34,419 nucleotides of DNA from an uncultured Actinomycetes bacterium (GCA_937890785.1 CALAEC010000051.1:1-34419); one strand, 5' to 3'; positions 1 to 11,013 are shown, counted from the first letter of the stretch. Numbers and translations are program-made. Notes: generated by a model from the sequence alone, not told the origin.

Positions 1-1153
<1,153 letters not shown>

Positions 1154-1205
1154 GGCGATCGTCCTTCGTTCGGGGAGTGCTCTCGATTGTACAGCGGGGG
1201 GCCGG

Positions 1206-2381
1206 CTATCCCGGCCGGCCGGCGGCCACCGTCGGCGCCCGGACCACGAGCAGGGCGACCGGGATCGCCAGGAGCGCCAGGGCGGCGAGGGCCACCACCG
1301 GCAGGGCCGTGGCCCGGAGCAGGGCGGCGCCCGAGAGGACCCCGATGGCCGCGGCCACGGCCGCGACCAGGTCCATCAGGCCGATGGCGCCGGCCCGCTC
1401 GGTGGCCGCCGACAGGTCGCTGACGGCCGCCGTGGAGCCGATGTAGGAGAACGACCACCCCGCGCCGATCACCAGGAGGCCAAGCGCGGAGAGGACCGTC
1501 GACCCATCGGCCAGCGTGAGCAGAACGCCCGTCCCGACGAGCGCGATGCCGGCCAGCAGACCCAGCCGCCGGCCCCATCGGTCGAGGGCCGCACCGACCA
1601 GCGAGGAGAACGCGAACATCCCCGCGAGGTGGAGACTCACCACGAGGGAGACCGTCAGCTCGCTGGAGCCGTGGCTGTGCAGCACCACCGGGACCACGCT
1701 CATGAACGTCACCATCACCACCTGCACGACGACGATGCTGGCCACGGCCACCAGGGCCGGAGGGAGCCGGAGGATCTCGATCGGCCGGCGGCCCCTGACG
1801 GGGGTCCCCTCGCCGACGGCCAGGTCTCGAGGATCGGGACGCATCGAGAGCACCAGGGCCAGAGCGACGCCGGCCAGGACCGGCACCGCCAGCCACGGCG
1901 CCACCAGCGGGTTCTCCACCCCGGCCCGGCTCGCCAGCGAATGGATCGCGCCGGCCAGCGGCGGCCCTCCAACCGCGCCGATCGTCCCGGCCACCAGCAA
2001 CCGGCCCACGGCCGTGCCCCGCCGCTCCGGCGGGTACATGTCGGCGACGGCGGCCCGGCCGAGGAGAGCCGCACCGGCCCCGGCGCCGATGATCACGGCG
2101 CTCGCCAGGAGCGCTGGAGTCGATCCCGATTTCACCGACACCGCCGCGCCAGCCGCTCCCAGGCCGATCAGGACGTAGCCGCCGGCGAGGCCTGGGCGTC
2201 GTCCCAGTCGATCCATGACCCGCCCGGCGATCCTGGCCCCCCCGGCCAGGGCCAGCGAGTACATCCCGAACAGGACGGCGGCCATGCTCTCCTCGCCGCT
2301 GAGCTCGAACACCGAGATCGTGCCGAACGTGGCGACCGCGCCGAGCGCGGCCCACAGCACGACCTGTGCGGCAGCCAGCAA
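1206..2381 (-). CDS. MFS transporter
   Basis: Integral membrane protein of about 391 residues with roughly 12 hydrophobic segments, normal for a major facilitator. The MFS motif A between TM2 and TM3 reads [12 protein letters not shown], and a second such loop, LDRWGRRLG, follows in the second half, so both six-helix bundles are present. Substrate cannot be read from sequence; a drug/metabolite exporter is a guess. The start is uncertain: TTG at 2381 begins just before TM1 and has no good ribosome site. An in-frame CTG at 2423 would add 14 residues including a basic stretch (RQVRRN), but its GGAGG is only 2 bases away. It lies 54 bases downstream of the response regulator. Confidence 0.85.
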   Translation of the reverse strand: MLAAAQVVLWAALGAVATFGTISVFELSGEESMAAVLFGMYSLALAGGARIAGRVMDRLGRRPGLAGGYVLIGLGAAGAAVSVKSGSTPALLASAVIIGAGAGAALLGRAAVADMYPPERRGTAVGRLLVAGTIGAVGGPPLAGAIHSLASRAGVENPLVAPWLAVPVLAGVALALVLSMRPDPRDLAVGEGTPVRGRRPIEILRLPPALVAVASIVVVQVVMVTFMSVVPVVLHSHGSSELTVSLVVSLHLAGMFAFSSLVGAALDRWGRRLGLLAGIALVGTGVLLTLADGSTVLSALGLLVIGAGWSFSYIGSTAAVSDLSAATERAGAIGLMDLVAAVAAAIGVLSGAALLRATALPVVALAALALLAIPVALLVVRAPTVAAGRPG

Positions 2382-2435
2382 CGCAGTGTTGCGACGAACC
2401 TGTCGCGCGCGATCCTCGATCAGGCCCTCCGGTGG

Positions 2436-3116
2436 TTACTTGATGTCGAGCAGCTTCTCCCGGACCGCGTAGATCACGGCCTCCATCCGGGAGTGCAGCT
2501 GGAGCTTCTCCAGGATGTTGCGGATGTGGTTCTTCACCGTGTTCTCGGAGATGAACAGCTCCGCAGCGATGTCCCGGTTCCCCTTCCCCTGGGCCACCAG
2601 GCCGAGGACCTCGAGCTCGCGGTCGGTGAGCCGGGGCGGGGCCAGTGGCTGGCGGTCGTCCTGGCGCTTGGTCATCGCCTGGAACTCGGTCAGCAGCTTC
2701 GAGGCCATCGCCGGCGAGATGCGCGAGTGACCCTGGACGACCGAGCGGATCGAGTCGGCGACCTCGTCGGAGGAGATCTCCTTGAGGAGGTACCCGGACG
2801 CGCCGGCCTTGATCGAGTCGTACAGGTCCGCTTCCTCGTCGCTGTTCGTCAGGACGAGGATCTTCACGTGCGGGAGATCTTCCTTGATCTTCTGCGTCGC
2901 CTCGATGCCCGAACGCCTCGGCATCCGCACGTCCATCAGCACGACGTCCGGCATCAGCTCGGTGGCGCGCTCGACCGCCTGGTCCCCGTCGTGGGCCTCG
3001 CCGACGACCTCGATGTCGGGCTCGCCCCTGAGGACCATCTCCAGGCCCCGTCGGAACAAGGCGTGATCGTCGGCGATCAGGACTCGAAGGCGGTCCCTTG
3101 CGGGCTCTTCCGTCAC
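2436..3116 (-). CDS. LuxR/NarL-family response regulator
   Basis: Two-component DNA-binding regulator of 226 residues. An N-terminal receiver domain (about 10-125) has the acidic pair D16/D17, phospho-acceptor D62 in LMDVRMP, T90 and K112. A C-terminal LuxR helix-turn-helix (about 155-215) includes [15 protein letters not shown] and [13 protein letters not shown]. It resembles the LiaR/DegU group. The GTG start at 3116 has GGAGGAG five bases upstream and overlaps the hpf stop as GTGA, so translation is probably coupled. No histidine kinase is adjacent, so the signal is unknown. Its place between hpf and secA is not in the M. tuberculosis order and may tie it to stress or growth-rate control; that is inference. 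Confidence 0.93.
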   Translation of the reverse strand: MTEEPARDRLRVLIADDHALFRRGLEMVLRGEPDIEVVGEAHDGDQAVERATELMPDVVLMDVRMPRRSGIEATQKIKEDLPHVKILVLTNSDEEADLYDSIKAGASGYLLKEISSDEVADSIRSVVQGHSRISPAMASKLLTEFQAMTKRQDDRQPLAPPRLTDRELEVLGLVAQGKGNRDIAAELFISENTVKNHIRNILEKLQLHSRMEAVIYAVREKLLDIK

Positions 3117-3481
3117 CTCGTCTCCTCCGGAGGCGGGCTGGCGGTGCGGCGCGATTTTACCCTGGAGGCCCAAGTGAGCAGGCGGCTCCGCCGGCGCCTG
3201 CGGTCCTCGGTCATCTGGCGCTCGAGCCGGTCGACGACACGATCGACCGCGGCCTCCACATCCTGGCCGTTCGCCGAGGCCCGGAACGTGCGGCGCCCGG
3301 CCCTGGCGAAGGCCTCGACACGGTGTCCTCCACCGATCCGACCCCTGCTCTCCCGGATCACCTCCACCTCCACGCGATCCAAGTGGCCCTCGAACCGACT
3401 CAGCCGCTCGATCTTCCGCTGCAGCACGCCCCGGGTGTGACCGGTCACCCGGTCGCCCCTGGCCCTCACCACGACGTCCAT
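3113..3481 (-). CDS. hpf: Short ribosome hibernation-promoting factor
   Basis: S30AE (YfiA/HPF) domain protein of 122 residues that binds the 30S decoding region and silences ribosomes in stationary phase. The fold is seen as an N-terminal strand (MDVVVRARGDRV), the helix around VLQRKIERLSRF, then VEAFARAGRRTFRA and the helix DVEAAVDRVVDRLERQM. An Arg-rich tail (DRRRRRSR) follows. The C-terminal dimerisation domain of long HPF (usual total near 180-230 residues) is absent. The ATG at 3481 is preceded by GGGAGGAGG at 5 bases, a very strong ribosome site. The stop overlaps the next start as GTGA. A 289-base hairpin-rich stretch precedes it and may control expression. Confidence 0.9.
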   Translation of the reverse strand: MDVVVRARGDRVTGHTRGVLQRKIERLSRFEGHLDRVEVEVIRESRGRIGGGHRVEAFARAGRRTFRASANGQDVEAAVDRVVDRLERQMTEDRRRRRSRLLTWASRVKSRRTASPPPEETR

Positions 3482-3770
3482 GGGCGCCTCCTCCCGAAGG
3501 GGACGGGGGACCGGGACGTGCCCGGTCCCCCGAAGGACTCGCACCTGGCTGACCTGGTCTTTGACCCCACACCCGCCTGCCGAGGGGTTCGCCGCCCGAG
3601 GGGCGGCTTAGCGCCTTCTCCCGGCTCGTGACCGGGGCAGGTCTTACATCTAAACCGCACCATGCTCAGCAACCAACGGTCGCCTTACGTGGGTCGTTTC
3701 GCCTGCGGCTGGCGTCGACTACCGGAGGTAGGTCCCCCGGGCAACCACAGACCCAGGCTCGAGCCCGCAC
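3482..3770 (-). promoter_or_regulatory. Structured leader/intergenic region before hpf
   Basis: 289 bases without a convincing gene between the comFC stop and the hpf start. Read on the minus strand it contains, in order: CTACC-TCC-GGTAG; CCCGG-N7-CCGGG; a 7-bp hairpin GCCGCCC-CTC-GGGCGGC (3591-3607); GGTC-AAA-GACC; and a 12-bp hairpin (3504-3532) just upstream of the hpf ribosome site. CCTGCC and GGCAGG could close a multibranch junction around the second and third hairpins. I did not recognise a named riboswitch or ncRNA family. It could be an hpf leader, an independent RNA, or in part the comFC terminator. I see no confident promoter. Confidence 0.4.
3504..3532 (-). other. 12-bp perfect hairpin upstream of hpf
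   Basis: Perfect inverted repeat: arm 3504-3515 (CGGGGGACCGGG) pairs with 3521-3532 across a 5-base loop. It ends about 22 bases before the hpf ATG, immediately upstream of the ribosome site. There is no T-run after it on the minus strand, so it is a poor intrinsic terminator. It may protect the mRNA 5' region or help control translation. Confidence 0.55.
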
Positions 3771-4529
3771 CTATGGTACCCGCGCGCTCTCCGAGGAACC
3801 AGTCCGCGCCTGAGCTTCGACCCGGTCGGTGAGCGCCACACAGCGACCGGGGATCGGTCCACCAAGTGAGCGCGCTGCGGTCAGGAGGACGACGCTGGAC
3901 GCGCCCGCGCGCCGGAGCACCGAGGCGCACGCTGCGGCCGTGGCCCCCGTTGTGAGGACATCGTCGACCAGGAGCACGCGCTGGGTGACCTTGCCCGCGA
4001 CCTTCCGCGTGGCGAACGCGTCGCGGAGGGCCCGACGTCGCTCCGCCCCGCCGACCCGGGCCTGCGCCCTGGTATCCCGAACCCGGACCAGCAGCGGGGC
4101 GGCGGGGATCCCCAGTCGAGCGGCCGTGGCGCGCGCCAGCACCTCGGCCTGGTCGAACCCGCGCCGGGCCCGCCGCCGGCGGGACAGCGGCACCCAGGTG
4201 ACCACGTCGGCGGGGAGGATGTCCCCGGCCACCTCGGCCATCCCGGCGGCCAGATGCGGCCCCACCGCGTGCCAGCCGGAGAACTTCATGCCCCGGATCG
4301 CCCGGGCCAGGGGGCCGGCGTACAGGAACGGGGCCCGGGCTGCGTCGATCGATCGGGGCGGGCAGTCCGCACACGAAGCCATCGGCTCCTCCCACGGCCG
4401 GCCGCACCGGTCGCACCACGGCGCCGACAGCACCCCGACCTCCCCGACGCAGGCCCCGCACAGCGGCCAGCCGGGAGCACCGCACGCCGCGCACTTCGGC
4501 GGGAACAGGAGGTCGAGGAACGCCGGCAC
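3771..4529 (-). CDS. comFC: ComFC-family phosphoribosyltransferase
   Basis: 252 residues. ComF/ComFC/GntX proteins are linked to DNA uptake in competent bacteria and are widespread in others. An N-terminal zinc ribbon has CAACGAPGWPLCGAC and then WCDRCGRPW and SCADC. The C-terminal PRTase domain carries the PRPP-binding loop VLLVDDVLTTGATAAAC. FKFSG-type residues (IRGMKFSGWHAVG) and the RRRRARRGFDQAEVLA segment are typical of the family. The start is GTG at 4529, because the next residues VPAFLDLLFPPKC match the family N-terminus. There is no Shine-Dalgarno, but TACGGT lies 6 bases before the GTG, suggesting a leaderless mRNA. It matches the comF gene beside hpf in mycobacteria. Confidence 0.9.
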   Translation of the reverse strand: MPAFLDLLFPPKCAACGAPGWPLCGACVGEVGVLSAPWCDRCGRPWEEPMASCADCPPRSIDAARAPFLYAGPLARAIRGMKFSGWHAVGPHLAAGMAEVAGDILPADVVTWVPLSRRRRARRGFDQAEVLARATAARLGIPAAPLLVRVRDTRAQARVGGAERRRALRDAFATRKVAGKVTQRVLLVDDVLTTGATAAACASVLRRAGASSVVLLTAARSLGGPIPGRCVALTDRVEAQARTGSSESARVP

Positions 4530-4535
4530 GACCCG

Positions 4536-4541
4536 ACCGTA
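4536..4541 (-). promoter_or_regulatory. Putative -10 of leaderless comFC
   Basis: TACGGT on the minus strand, 6 bases before the GTG at 4529. No clear -35 and no ribosome site were seen. The call rests on the same layout recurring at several other genes in the window. Confidence 0.4.
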
Positions 4542-4566
4542 GCGGCCGCCGCCGACAACGAGCGCG

Positions 4567-7292
<2,726 letters not shown>

Positions 7293-7296
<4 letters not shown>

Positions 7297-8351
7297 CGAG
7301 ACAGCCGCTCCTTGATCCTGACCAGGGCTTCCATGGCGGCCGGGTCGATGCGCCGGGCCAGCGCGTGGTACGTGCTGGCCAGGTCGCCGACCAGCCCCAG
7401 CGAAAGGCACCGGGCCAGCGGCGTGTCGCCCCGGGCCCGGACCTCGCGCCACTCGAGACCCGAATCTTCGAGCTCCTCCAGCGTTGCCTCGAGTCGCGCC
7501 TGGATGCGCTCGTGCTCGCCGGCCTCGCGAAGGATCAGCAGACAGAACCCCCCTCCGCGCTTGGCCGTCCACCCCACGACCTCGTGGTGGTCGAGCTCGG
7601 GCAGCTCGGACGCGAACGCCGGCACCTCCGCGTTCTCGTTGAACGCAGTCTTCCAGCGCCACGCCGCCGCGGCACTGACGCCCTCGGAACCCCAGATCAC
7701 CGGGATCCGCTCGCCCACCCATGCGGCCACGTCTTTGGCCTCGTTCCGACCGAGCGGGACGTCCGGCCCGAGGTCCGCGGCGAGCCGGTCCAGGAGACTC
7801 GCGGCGTCGTCCACCTCGGCATCCACGCCGGACGGGACGCCGGCGGCGACCAGCGCGCCGAGCACGCCTCCCACCAGGGAGCCGAGCCCGGCCCGCGGGA
7901 CCGGCGCTGTGGTCGGAATGACCACCGAGGGCAGCTCGGCGCCCTCGGCTGCGGCCGCCAGCGCGCCGCCGCCGCACACCGCCACGGTGCTGCACCCGAG
8001 GGAGCGGGCCCGGCCGAACGCGGCCACGGTCTCCTCGGTGTTCCCCGAGTAGGACACGCACAGGACCAGGTGCTCCTCGCCGTACCCCCGAGGCAGGCCG
8101 TATCCCCGCAGCGTGACGATGGGAACATCGGCTCGGTCACCCAACGCCGCCGCGACGACGTCGCCGGCGGCCGCCGATCCGCCCATACCGCAGACCACCA
8201 CGCCTCGCACCTCGCCGGCGAACGGGATGGGCGAGGCCCGAGCGGCTCGGTACGCCTCCCGCAGCTGGTCGCCGGTGCTGGCGAACGCCCCCAGCATCCC
8301 CCGGGGATCGCCGGCCCGGAGGGCGGCGGCGTCGTCGAGGGTGTCGCTCAC
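7293..8351 (-). CDS. SIS-domain phosphoglucose/phosphomannose isomerase
   Basis: 352 residues with two SIS sugar-phosphate isomerase domains. The first has VVVCGMGGSAAAGDVV and the serine-rich phosphate loop VLCVSYSGNTEET. The second includes IPVIWGSEGVSAAAAWRWKTAFNENAEVPAF and ELPELDHHEVVGW, the conserved E and H of the bifunctional PGI/PMI family. It interconverts fructose-6-phosphate with glucose- or mannose-6-phosphate and so feeds the phosphomannomutase two genes away. GTG 8351 overlaps the stop of the small zinc gene as GTGA. The matching M. tuberculosis position is Rv3256c, between manA and manB. Some actinobacterial members of this slot are degenerate; here the catalytic-looking motifs are intact. 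Confidence 0.88.
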
Positions 8352-8527
8352 CGCTCGTCCGGCTTGATGGCCTCGTCGATCAGCATCACCGGGATGTCGT
8401 CGCGGACCGGATATCGGTAGCCGCATGTGCCGACGCACACGATCTCCTGCTCCGCCTCGCGGTACTCGACGTCGCCGCGGCAGTTCGGGCAGGCCAGGAT
8501 GTCGAGCAGCTCCTTGTCGAGCGTCAT
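8348..8527 (-). CDS. Trm112-like zinc protein
   Basis: 59-residue Trm112/UPF0434 family protein with the characteristic LLDILACPNCRGDVEY start, a second metal-binding pair around CVGTCGYRYPVRDDIPVML, and the usual length near 60. Trm112 is a small activator of methyltransferases in eukaryotes and archaea; bacterial members are mostly uncharacterised. ATG 8527 shares one base with the phosphomannomutase stop (TGATG) and has AAGGAGG four bases upstream. Its position between PMM and the SIS isomerase is common in actinobacterial genomes. Confidence 0.88.
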   Translation of the reverse strand: MTLDKELLDILACPNCRGDVEYREAEQEIVCVGTCGYRYPVRDDIPVMLIDEAIKPDER

Positions 8528-9867
8528 CAGGCCTCCTTCCGGATCAGGCTCACCAACTCGGCAGTCCGCGCCTTCAGCACCGGCTCGGTCTTCGCCTCCA
8601 CGTTGAGGCGCAGGAGCGGCTCGGTGTTCGACGGCCGCACGTTGAACCACCAGTCGTTGTACTCGACGGTGAGGCCGTCGAGGCGGTCCTGCCGGCCGTC
8701 GGCGTAGCGCCTGGCCAGCTCCTCGATCACCGCCTCCTTGTCCTCGACTTCGGAGTTGATCTCCCCGGAGGCCTGGTACCGCCGGTACGGCCGCAGCAGC
8801 TCCGACATCGGGACTCCGGCCTCGGACAGCCGTTCCATCACGACCAGCGCGGCGATCAGGCCGGAGTCCGCGCGGTAGTGATCTCGGAAGTAGTAGTGGC
8901 CCGAGTGCTCCCCGCCGAAGATCGCCCCCGTCTCGGCCATCACCTTCTTGATCAGGGAGTGCCCCACGCGCGTGCGCACCGGGACGCCGCCGTGCTCCCG
9001 GATCACCTCGGGCACCACCCACGAGCAGATCACGTTGTGCAGGATCGTGGCCCCGGGCTCACGTTCCAGCATGGCCTCGGCCACCAGCGCGGTGATCAGC
9101 GAGCCGGAAACGCCCTCAGCCCGTTCGTCGACGACGAACACCCGGTCGGCGTCCCCGTCGAAGGCCAGGCCGACGTCGGCGCCGTGCTCGGTCACCTCCC
9201 GGCGGAGGTCCTCCTGGTTCTCCGGCTGGATCGGGTCGGCGGGGTGGTTCGGGAACGTGCCGTCGAGCTCGAGGTACATGCCCACGAGCTTCACCGGGAG
9301 GCGCTCGAAGACCGCCGGGAGCACCAGGCCGGCCATGCCGTTGGCGGCGTCGGCCACCACGGTGAGCGGGGCCATCCGTTCGGCGGCCACGAACGTGAGC
9401 ACGTGCTCGACGTACTCCTCGAGCATATCCCGCGACGTCAACCGGCCTGACTCTCCCGTTGGGGACGGTTCCCGCTCGGCCAGCGCTCGGACTTCGTCGA
9501 GGCCCGAGTCCTCGCCGACCGGCGCCGCGCCGGCCCGGCACAGCTTGATGCCGTTCCACTCGGGCGGGTTGTGGCTGGCCGTGAACATCGCCCCGGGCAG
9601 CCCCAACCGCCCCGACGCGAAGTACAGCATGTCGGTGGTGGCGAGCCCGATGTCGACGACGTCGCGGCCCATTCGGGTGACGCCCTCAGCGAAGGCGGCA
9701 GAGAGCGCCGGGGACGACAGCCGGGCATCGCGTCCCATGACGATGCGACCGGACCCCGTGAACTCGGCGAACGCGGCGCCGATCCGGCGTGCCGCTCCCT
9801 CGTCGAGCTGCTCGGGATAGATGCCACGGATGTCGTAGGCCTTGAAGATGGGGGGCAGGGACGTCAC
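8527..9867 (-). CDS. manB: Phosphomannomutase/phosphoglucomutase
   Basis: 446 residues, normal for the alpha-D-phosphohexomutase family. It converts mannose-6-phosphate to mannose-1-phosphate for GDP-mannose synthesis. Four signatures are intact: catalytic Ser98 in TASHNPPEWNGIK, metal loop DGDADR (237-242), sugar loop GGEHSGH near 320, and phosphate loop VRPSNTEPLLRL near the C-terminus. The N-terminus reads PPIFKAYDIRGIYP. GTG 9867 is chosen from this alignment. It has no ribosome site, but TAGAAT lies 7 bases upstream, so the mRNA may be leaderless. It heads the run through Trm112, SIS, PNP and ahcY. It matches Rv3257c in order. Confidence 0.95.
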   Translation of the reverse strand: MTSLPPIFKAYDIRGIYPEQLDEGAARRIGAAFAEFTGSGRIVMGRDARLSSPALSAAFAEGVTRMGRDVVDIGLATTDMLYFASGRLGLPGAMFTASHNPPEWNGIKLCRAGAAPVGEDSGLDEVRALAEREPSPTGESGRLTSRDMLEEYVEHVLTFVAAERMAPLTVVADAANGMAGLVLPAVFERLPVKLVGMYLELDGTFPNHPADPIQPENQEDLRREVTEHGADVGLAFDGDADRVFVVDERAEGVSGSLITALVAEAMLEREPGATILHNVICSWVVPEVIREHGGVPVRTRVGHSLIKKVMAETGAIFGGEHSGHYYFRDHYRADSGLIAALVVMERLSEAGVPMSELLRPYRRYQASGEINSEVEDKEAVIEELARRYADGRQDRLDGLTVEYNDWWFNVRPSNTEPLLRLNVEAKTEPVLKARTAELVSLIRKEA

Positions 9868-9874
9868 GCCGCGG

Positions 9875-9880
9875 ATTCTA
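9875..9880 (-). promoter_or_regulatory. Putative -10 of leaderless manB
   Basis: TAGAAT on the minus strand, 7 bases before the GTG at 9867; 5 of 6 bases match TATAAT. No clear -35. No Shine-Dalgarno lies between it and the start codon. Confidence 0.5.
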
Positions 9881-9918
9881 CTCGGAGGCGACTGCTCGAC
9901 CCCCTCAGAGGTGGCCAA

Positions 9919-9948
9919 AGCCCGGCCCAGGGAGGGTGGGGCCGGGCT
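9919..9948 (-). terminator. Terminator hairpin after zinc-ribbon gene
   Basis: Perfect 10-bp stem, arms 9919-9928 and 9939-9948, with a 10-base loop, 18 bases after the stop of the minus-strand gene at 9966. On the minus strand it is followed by only TTT (partly inside the stem), so the U-tract is weak. It lies upstream of the manB promoter and would separate the two units. Confidence 0.6.
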
Positions 9949-9965
9949 CTGGTCGGTCGGTCCGC

Positions 9966-10154
9966 TCAGCGGCGAGGGACGTTGGCCAGGGCGGCGGTGC
10001 GGTCGATGGTCGCGCCGTCGCGCTGCCAGCCTGTCGCCTCGCACTCCGTGCAGCTCCAGAACCGCACGGCGCCGTCGGCCATCTCCATGCCGACGGAGAT
10101 CGTGTCGGTGGAGCCGCACGTGGAGCAGGTGGTCTGCCTGTGGCTGCGCTTCAT
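9966..10154 (-). CDS. Small zinc-ribbon protein
   Basis: 62 residues from the ATG at 10154. Two Cys pairs, TCSTCGS and SCTECEATGW, about 24 residues apart, form a likely zinc ribbon, with an aromatic/hydrophobic core (ISVGMEM, VRFWS) between. The spacing resembles TFIIS/DksA-like ribbons, but no named family is claimed. A GTG at 10220 would extend it by 22 residues of Gly/Ser-rich sequence without a ribosome site; I prefer the ATG because the conserved-looking part starts there. It is the last of three small Cys-containing genes and ends before a terminator hairpin. Role unknown. Confidence 0.65.
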   Translation of the reverse strand: MKRSHRQTTCSTCGSTDTISVGMEMADGAVRFWSCTECEATGWQRDGATIDRTAALANVPRR

Positions 10155-10230
10155 ACCGTGGTTCTCGGCCGCGGAGCGCGTCCCGCTGCATGGCCCGACG
10201 GGGCCATTTTCCCTGGTCACATGGGGCTAG

Positions 10231-10518
10231 TCATGAGGGACTAGTCCGCATGAGCTCCTTCCCGATGTATCGCGACCGGAGCCGCCCGCCTTCCCGCCAG
10301 TAGGCGTACCAGTAGGGCCCGTGGGGGCAGGTCGTGCATCCCTCCCGTCCGCACCGGACCCGCTCTTGCCGGTACGTCACCGACCCCTTTGGGGCCCGGT
10401 CCGGCACCTCGACCCCGTGCCGCGAGACCAGCAGGCCTCTGGCGAAGATGAGGAGCCGCCTGAGCTCGTGCTCGTCGAGGGACCGGATCTCCCCAAGGAG
10501 CTCCCGTCTGAGGGTCAT
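10231..10518 (-). CDS. DUF6788-like Cys-rich protein
   Basis: 95 residues. An N-terminal helix (LRRELLGEIRSLDEHELRRLLIFARGLL) is followed by the segment RVRCGREGCTTCPHGPYWYAYWREG and RLRSRYIGKEL. The Cys pattern with HGPYWY and the basic RSRYIGK match what I recall of DUF6788 proteins, whose function is unknown. ATG 10518 lacks a ribosome site; TACCCT lies 8 bases upstream, so a leaderless mRNA is possible. Such proteins are also found near mobile or phage-like genes, but nothing here indicates a mobile element. Confidence 0.7.
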   Translation of the reverse strand: MTLRRELLGEIRSLDEHELRRLLIFARGLLVSRHGVEVPDRAPKGSVTYRQERVRCGREGCTTCPHGPYWYAYWREGGRLRSRYIGKELMRTSPS

Positions 10519-10526
10519 CGCGGGAC

Positions 10527-10532
10527 AGGGTA
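10527..10532 (-). promoter_or_regulatory. Putative -10 of leaderless DUF6788 gene
   Basis: TACCCT on the minus strand, 8 bases before the ATG at 10518, inside the gap after the DUF3499 stop. No clear -35. Confidence 0.35.
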
Positions 10533-10539
10533 GCGTCGT

Positions 10540-10767
10540 TCAGGCCGAGGCTGCGGCCGGTGGCAGGCCCGGAGCCGCTCGACGCTCGTCCAGTCGGCGC
10601 CACCGGTACGGCGCGGTGATCGAGTCCGCGTGGCCTTCGCAGAGGTCGAGCAGATTCGGATCACGCTGTGGGACCAGGTCGCCGATCCACAGGATCCGCT
10701 CGCGATACCGCAGCGCCGCGGTGGCCGAGGCCGGCCCCCCACATCCCTGCTTCCCGCACGCGCGCAT
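10540..10767 (-). CDS. DUF3499-family protein
   Basis: 75 residues. The pattern MRACGKQGCGGPASATAALRYRE...ILWIGDL...LLDLCEGHADSITAP matches the actinobacterial DUF3499 family: two Cys at the start, a strand pair, then a C..H motif followed by a T/S-x-P segment. The paired Cys/His suggests metal binding. Function is unknown, but it is nearly always next to phosphomannomutase and whiB2 (Rv3258c in M. tuberculosis), as here. ATG 10767 is preferred over ATG 10779: it has TATGCT exactly 7 bases upstream, and the first ATG sits inside that hexamer. Some members are longer; this one is close to minimal. Confidence 0.78.
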   Translation of the reverse strand: MRACGKQGCGGPASATAALRYRERILWIGDLVPQRDPNLLDLCEGHADSITAPYRWRRLDERRAAPGLPPAAASA

Positions 10768-10774
10768 GGCGGCA

Positions 10775-10780
10775 AGCATA
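10775..10780 (-). promoter_or_regulatory. Putative -10 of leaderless DUF3499 gene
   Basis: TATGCT on the minus strand, 7 bases before ATG 10767. A weak -35 (TGGCGA, 17 bases away) may precede it. The ACATCGATGT palindrome at 10786-10795 falls in the spacer. Confidence 0.5.
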
Positions 10781-10814
10781 GATCACATCGATGTAATTCG
10801 CCACGCCCGGCTGT

Positions 10815-10840
10815 CTTAGGTAGCAGATTCGTTACCTAAG
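10815..10840. promoter_or_regulatory. Inverted repeat, possible operator
   Basis: CTTAGGTA (10815-10822) and TACCTAAG (10833-10840) are perfect inverted arms separated by 10 bases. It is AT-richer than its surroundings and lies 48-73 bases upstream of the DUF3499 start, a fitting place for a regulator-binding site. As RNA it could also extend to a 10-pair hairpin with one G-U. Confidence 0.45.
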
Positions 10841-10861
10841 CACATCCAGGAGGGCGGCGGG

Positions 10862-10876
10862 GCCTGGTTTCCAGGC
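10862..10876. other. Small perfect hairpin
   Basis: GCCTGG-TTT-CCAGGC, a 6-bp stem with a 3-base loop, flanked by GGGG on both sides. One of a cluster of hairpins in the 10780-11071 gap. Confidence 0.4.
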
Positions 10877-10904
10877 GGGGCCCGACGGCGCCCCCAAAAC
10901 GCCA

Positions 10905-10930
10905 GGAAGGAGGCCCCACGGCCTCCTTCC
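10905..10930 (-). terminator. 11-bp hairpin, probable terminator of candidate sRNA
   Basis: Perfect stem 10905-10915/10920-10930 with a 4-base loop. On the minus strand it is preceded by CGTTTTTC and followed by TGGCGTTTTGGGG, so the U-tract is displaced by 4 bases. It could end a minus-strand transcript starting near 11001 or serve as an attenuator upstream of the DUF3499 gene. Confidence 0.5.
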
Positions 10931-10951
10931 GAAAAACGTGTGAACGAAAGC

Positions 10952-11001
10952 GTACTCCGAGGTGGCCTTCCAGGTCGCCCCTTCGTGCCTCCTCGGAGTA
11001 C
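10952..11001. repeat. Perfect 11-bp inverted repeat
   Basis: GTACTCCGAGG (10952-10962) and CCTCGGAGTAC (10991-11001) enclose 28 bases. The outer ends do not pair further. It forms the proposed 5' hairpin of the candidate small RNA. Confidence 0.65.
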
Positions 11002-11007
11002 CCGACT

Positions 11008-11013
11008 ATCGTA
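11008..11013 (-). promoter_or_regulatory. Putative -10 for candidate sRNA
   Basis: TACGAT on the minus strand, identical to the hexamer before the L,D-transpeptidase gene. TTGCGC lies 18 bases upstream as a poor -35. Confidence 0.4.

Larger units (their letters stand above)
10905..11001 (-). ncRNA. Candidate structured small RNA
   Basis: Predicted minus-strand RNA of about 97 bases. A -10-like TACGAT (11013-11008) places a transcription start at about 11001. That is exactly the first base of an 11-bp inverted repeat (11001-10991 pairing with 10962-10952) enclosing a 28-base loop. A 21-base linker and the 10905-10930 hairpin follow. No reading frame of note lies within it. It does not contain the SRP RNA core or the RNase P conserved sequence, and I did not recognise a family. 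A 5' leader of the DUF3499 gene is the alternative. Confidence 0.4.

Noticed and set aside
3466-3672. 68-codon minus frame with CKTC in the hpf leader
   Set aside because: One Cys pair only, no ribosome site at its start, and it overlaps hpf in another frame; low-complexity translation.
3482-3770. c-di-GMP, c-di-AMP or SRP RNA in the hpf leader
   Set aside because: Short look-alikes (CTCCGGTAG, CCAGGTCAG) were seen, but the conserved cores of these RNAs are not present.
10155-10244. GTG 10220 extension of the zinc-ribbon gene and the CTAGTC/GACTAG repeat at 10227-10244
   Set aside because: The extension has no ribosome site or recognisable fold, and the short repeat overlaps the stop of the DUF6788-like gene; too weak to annotate.
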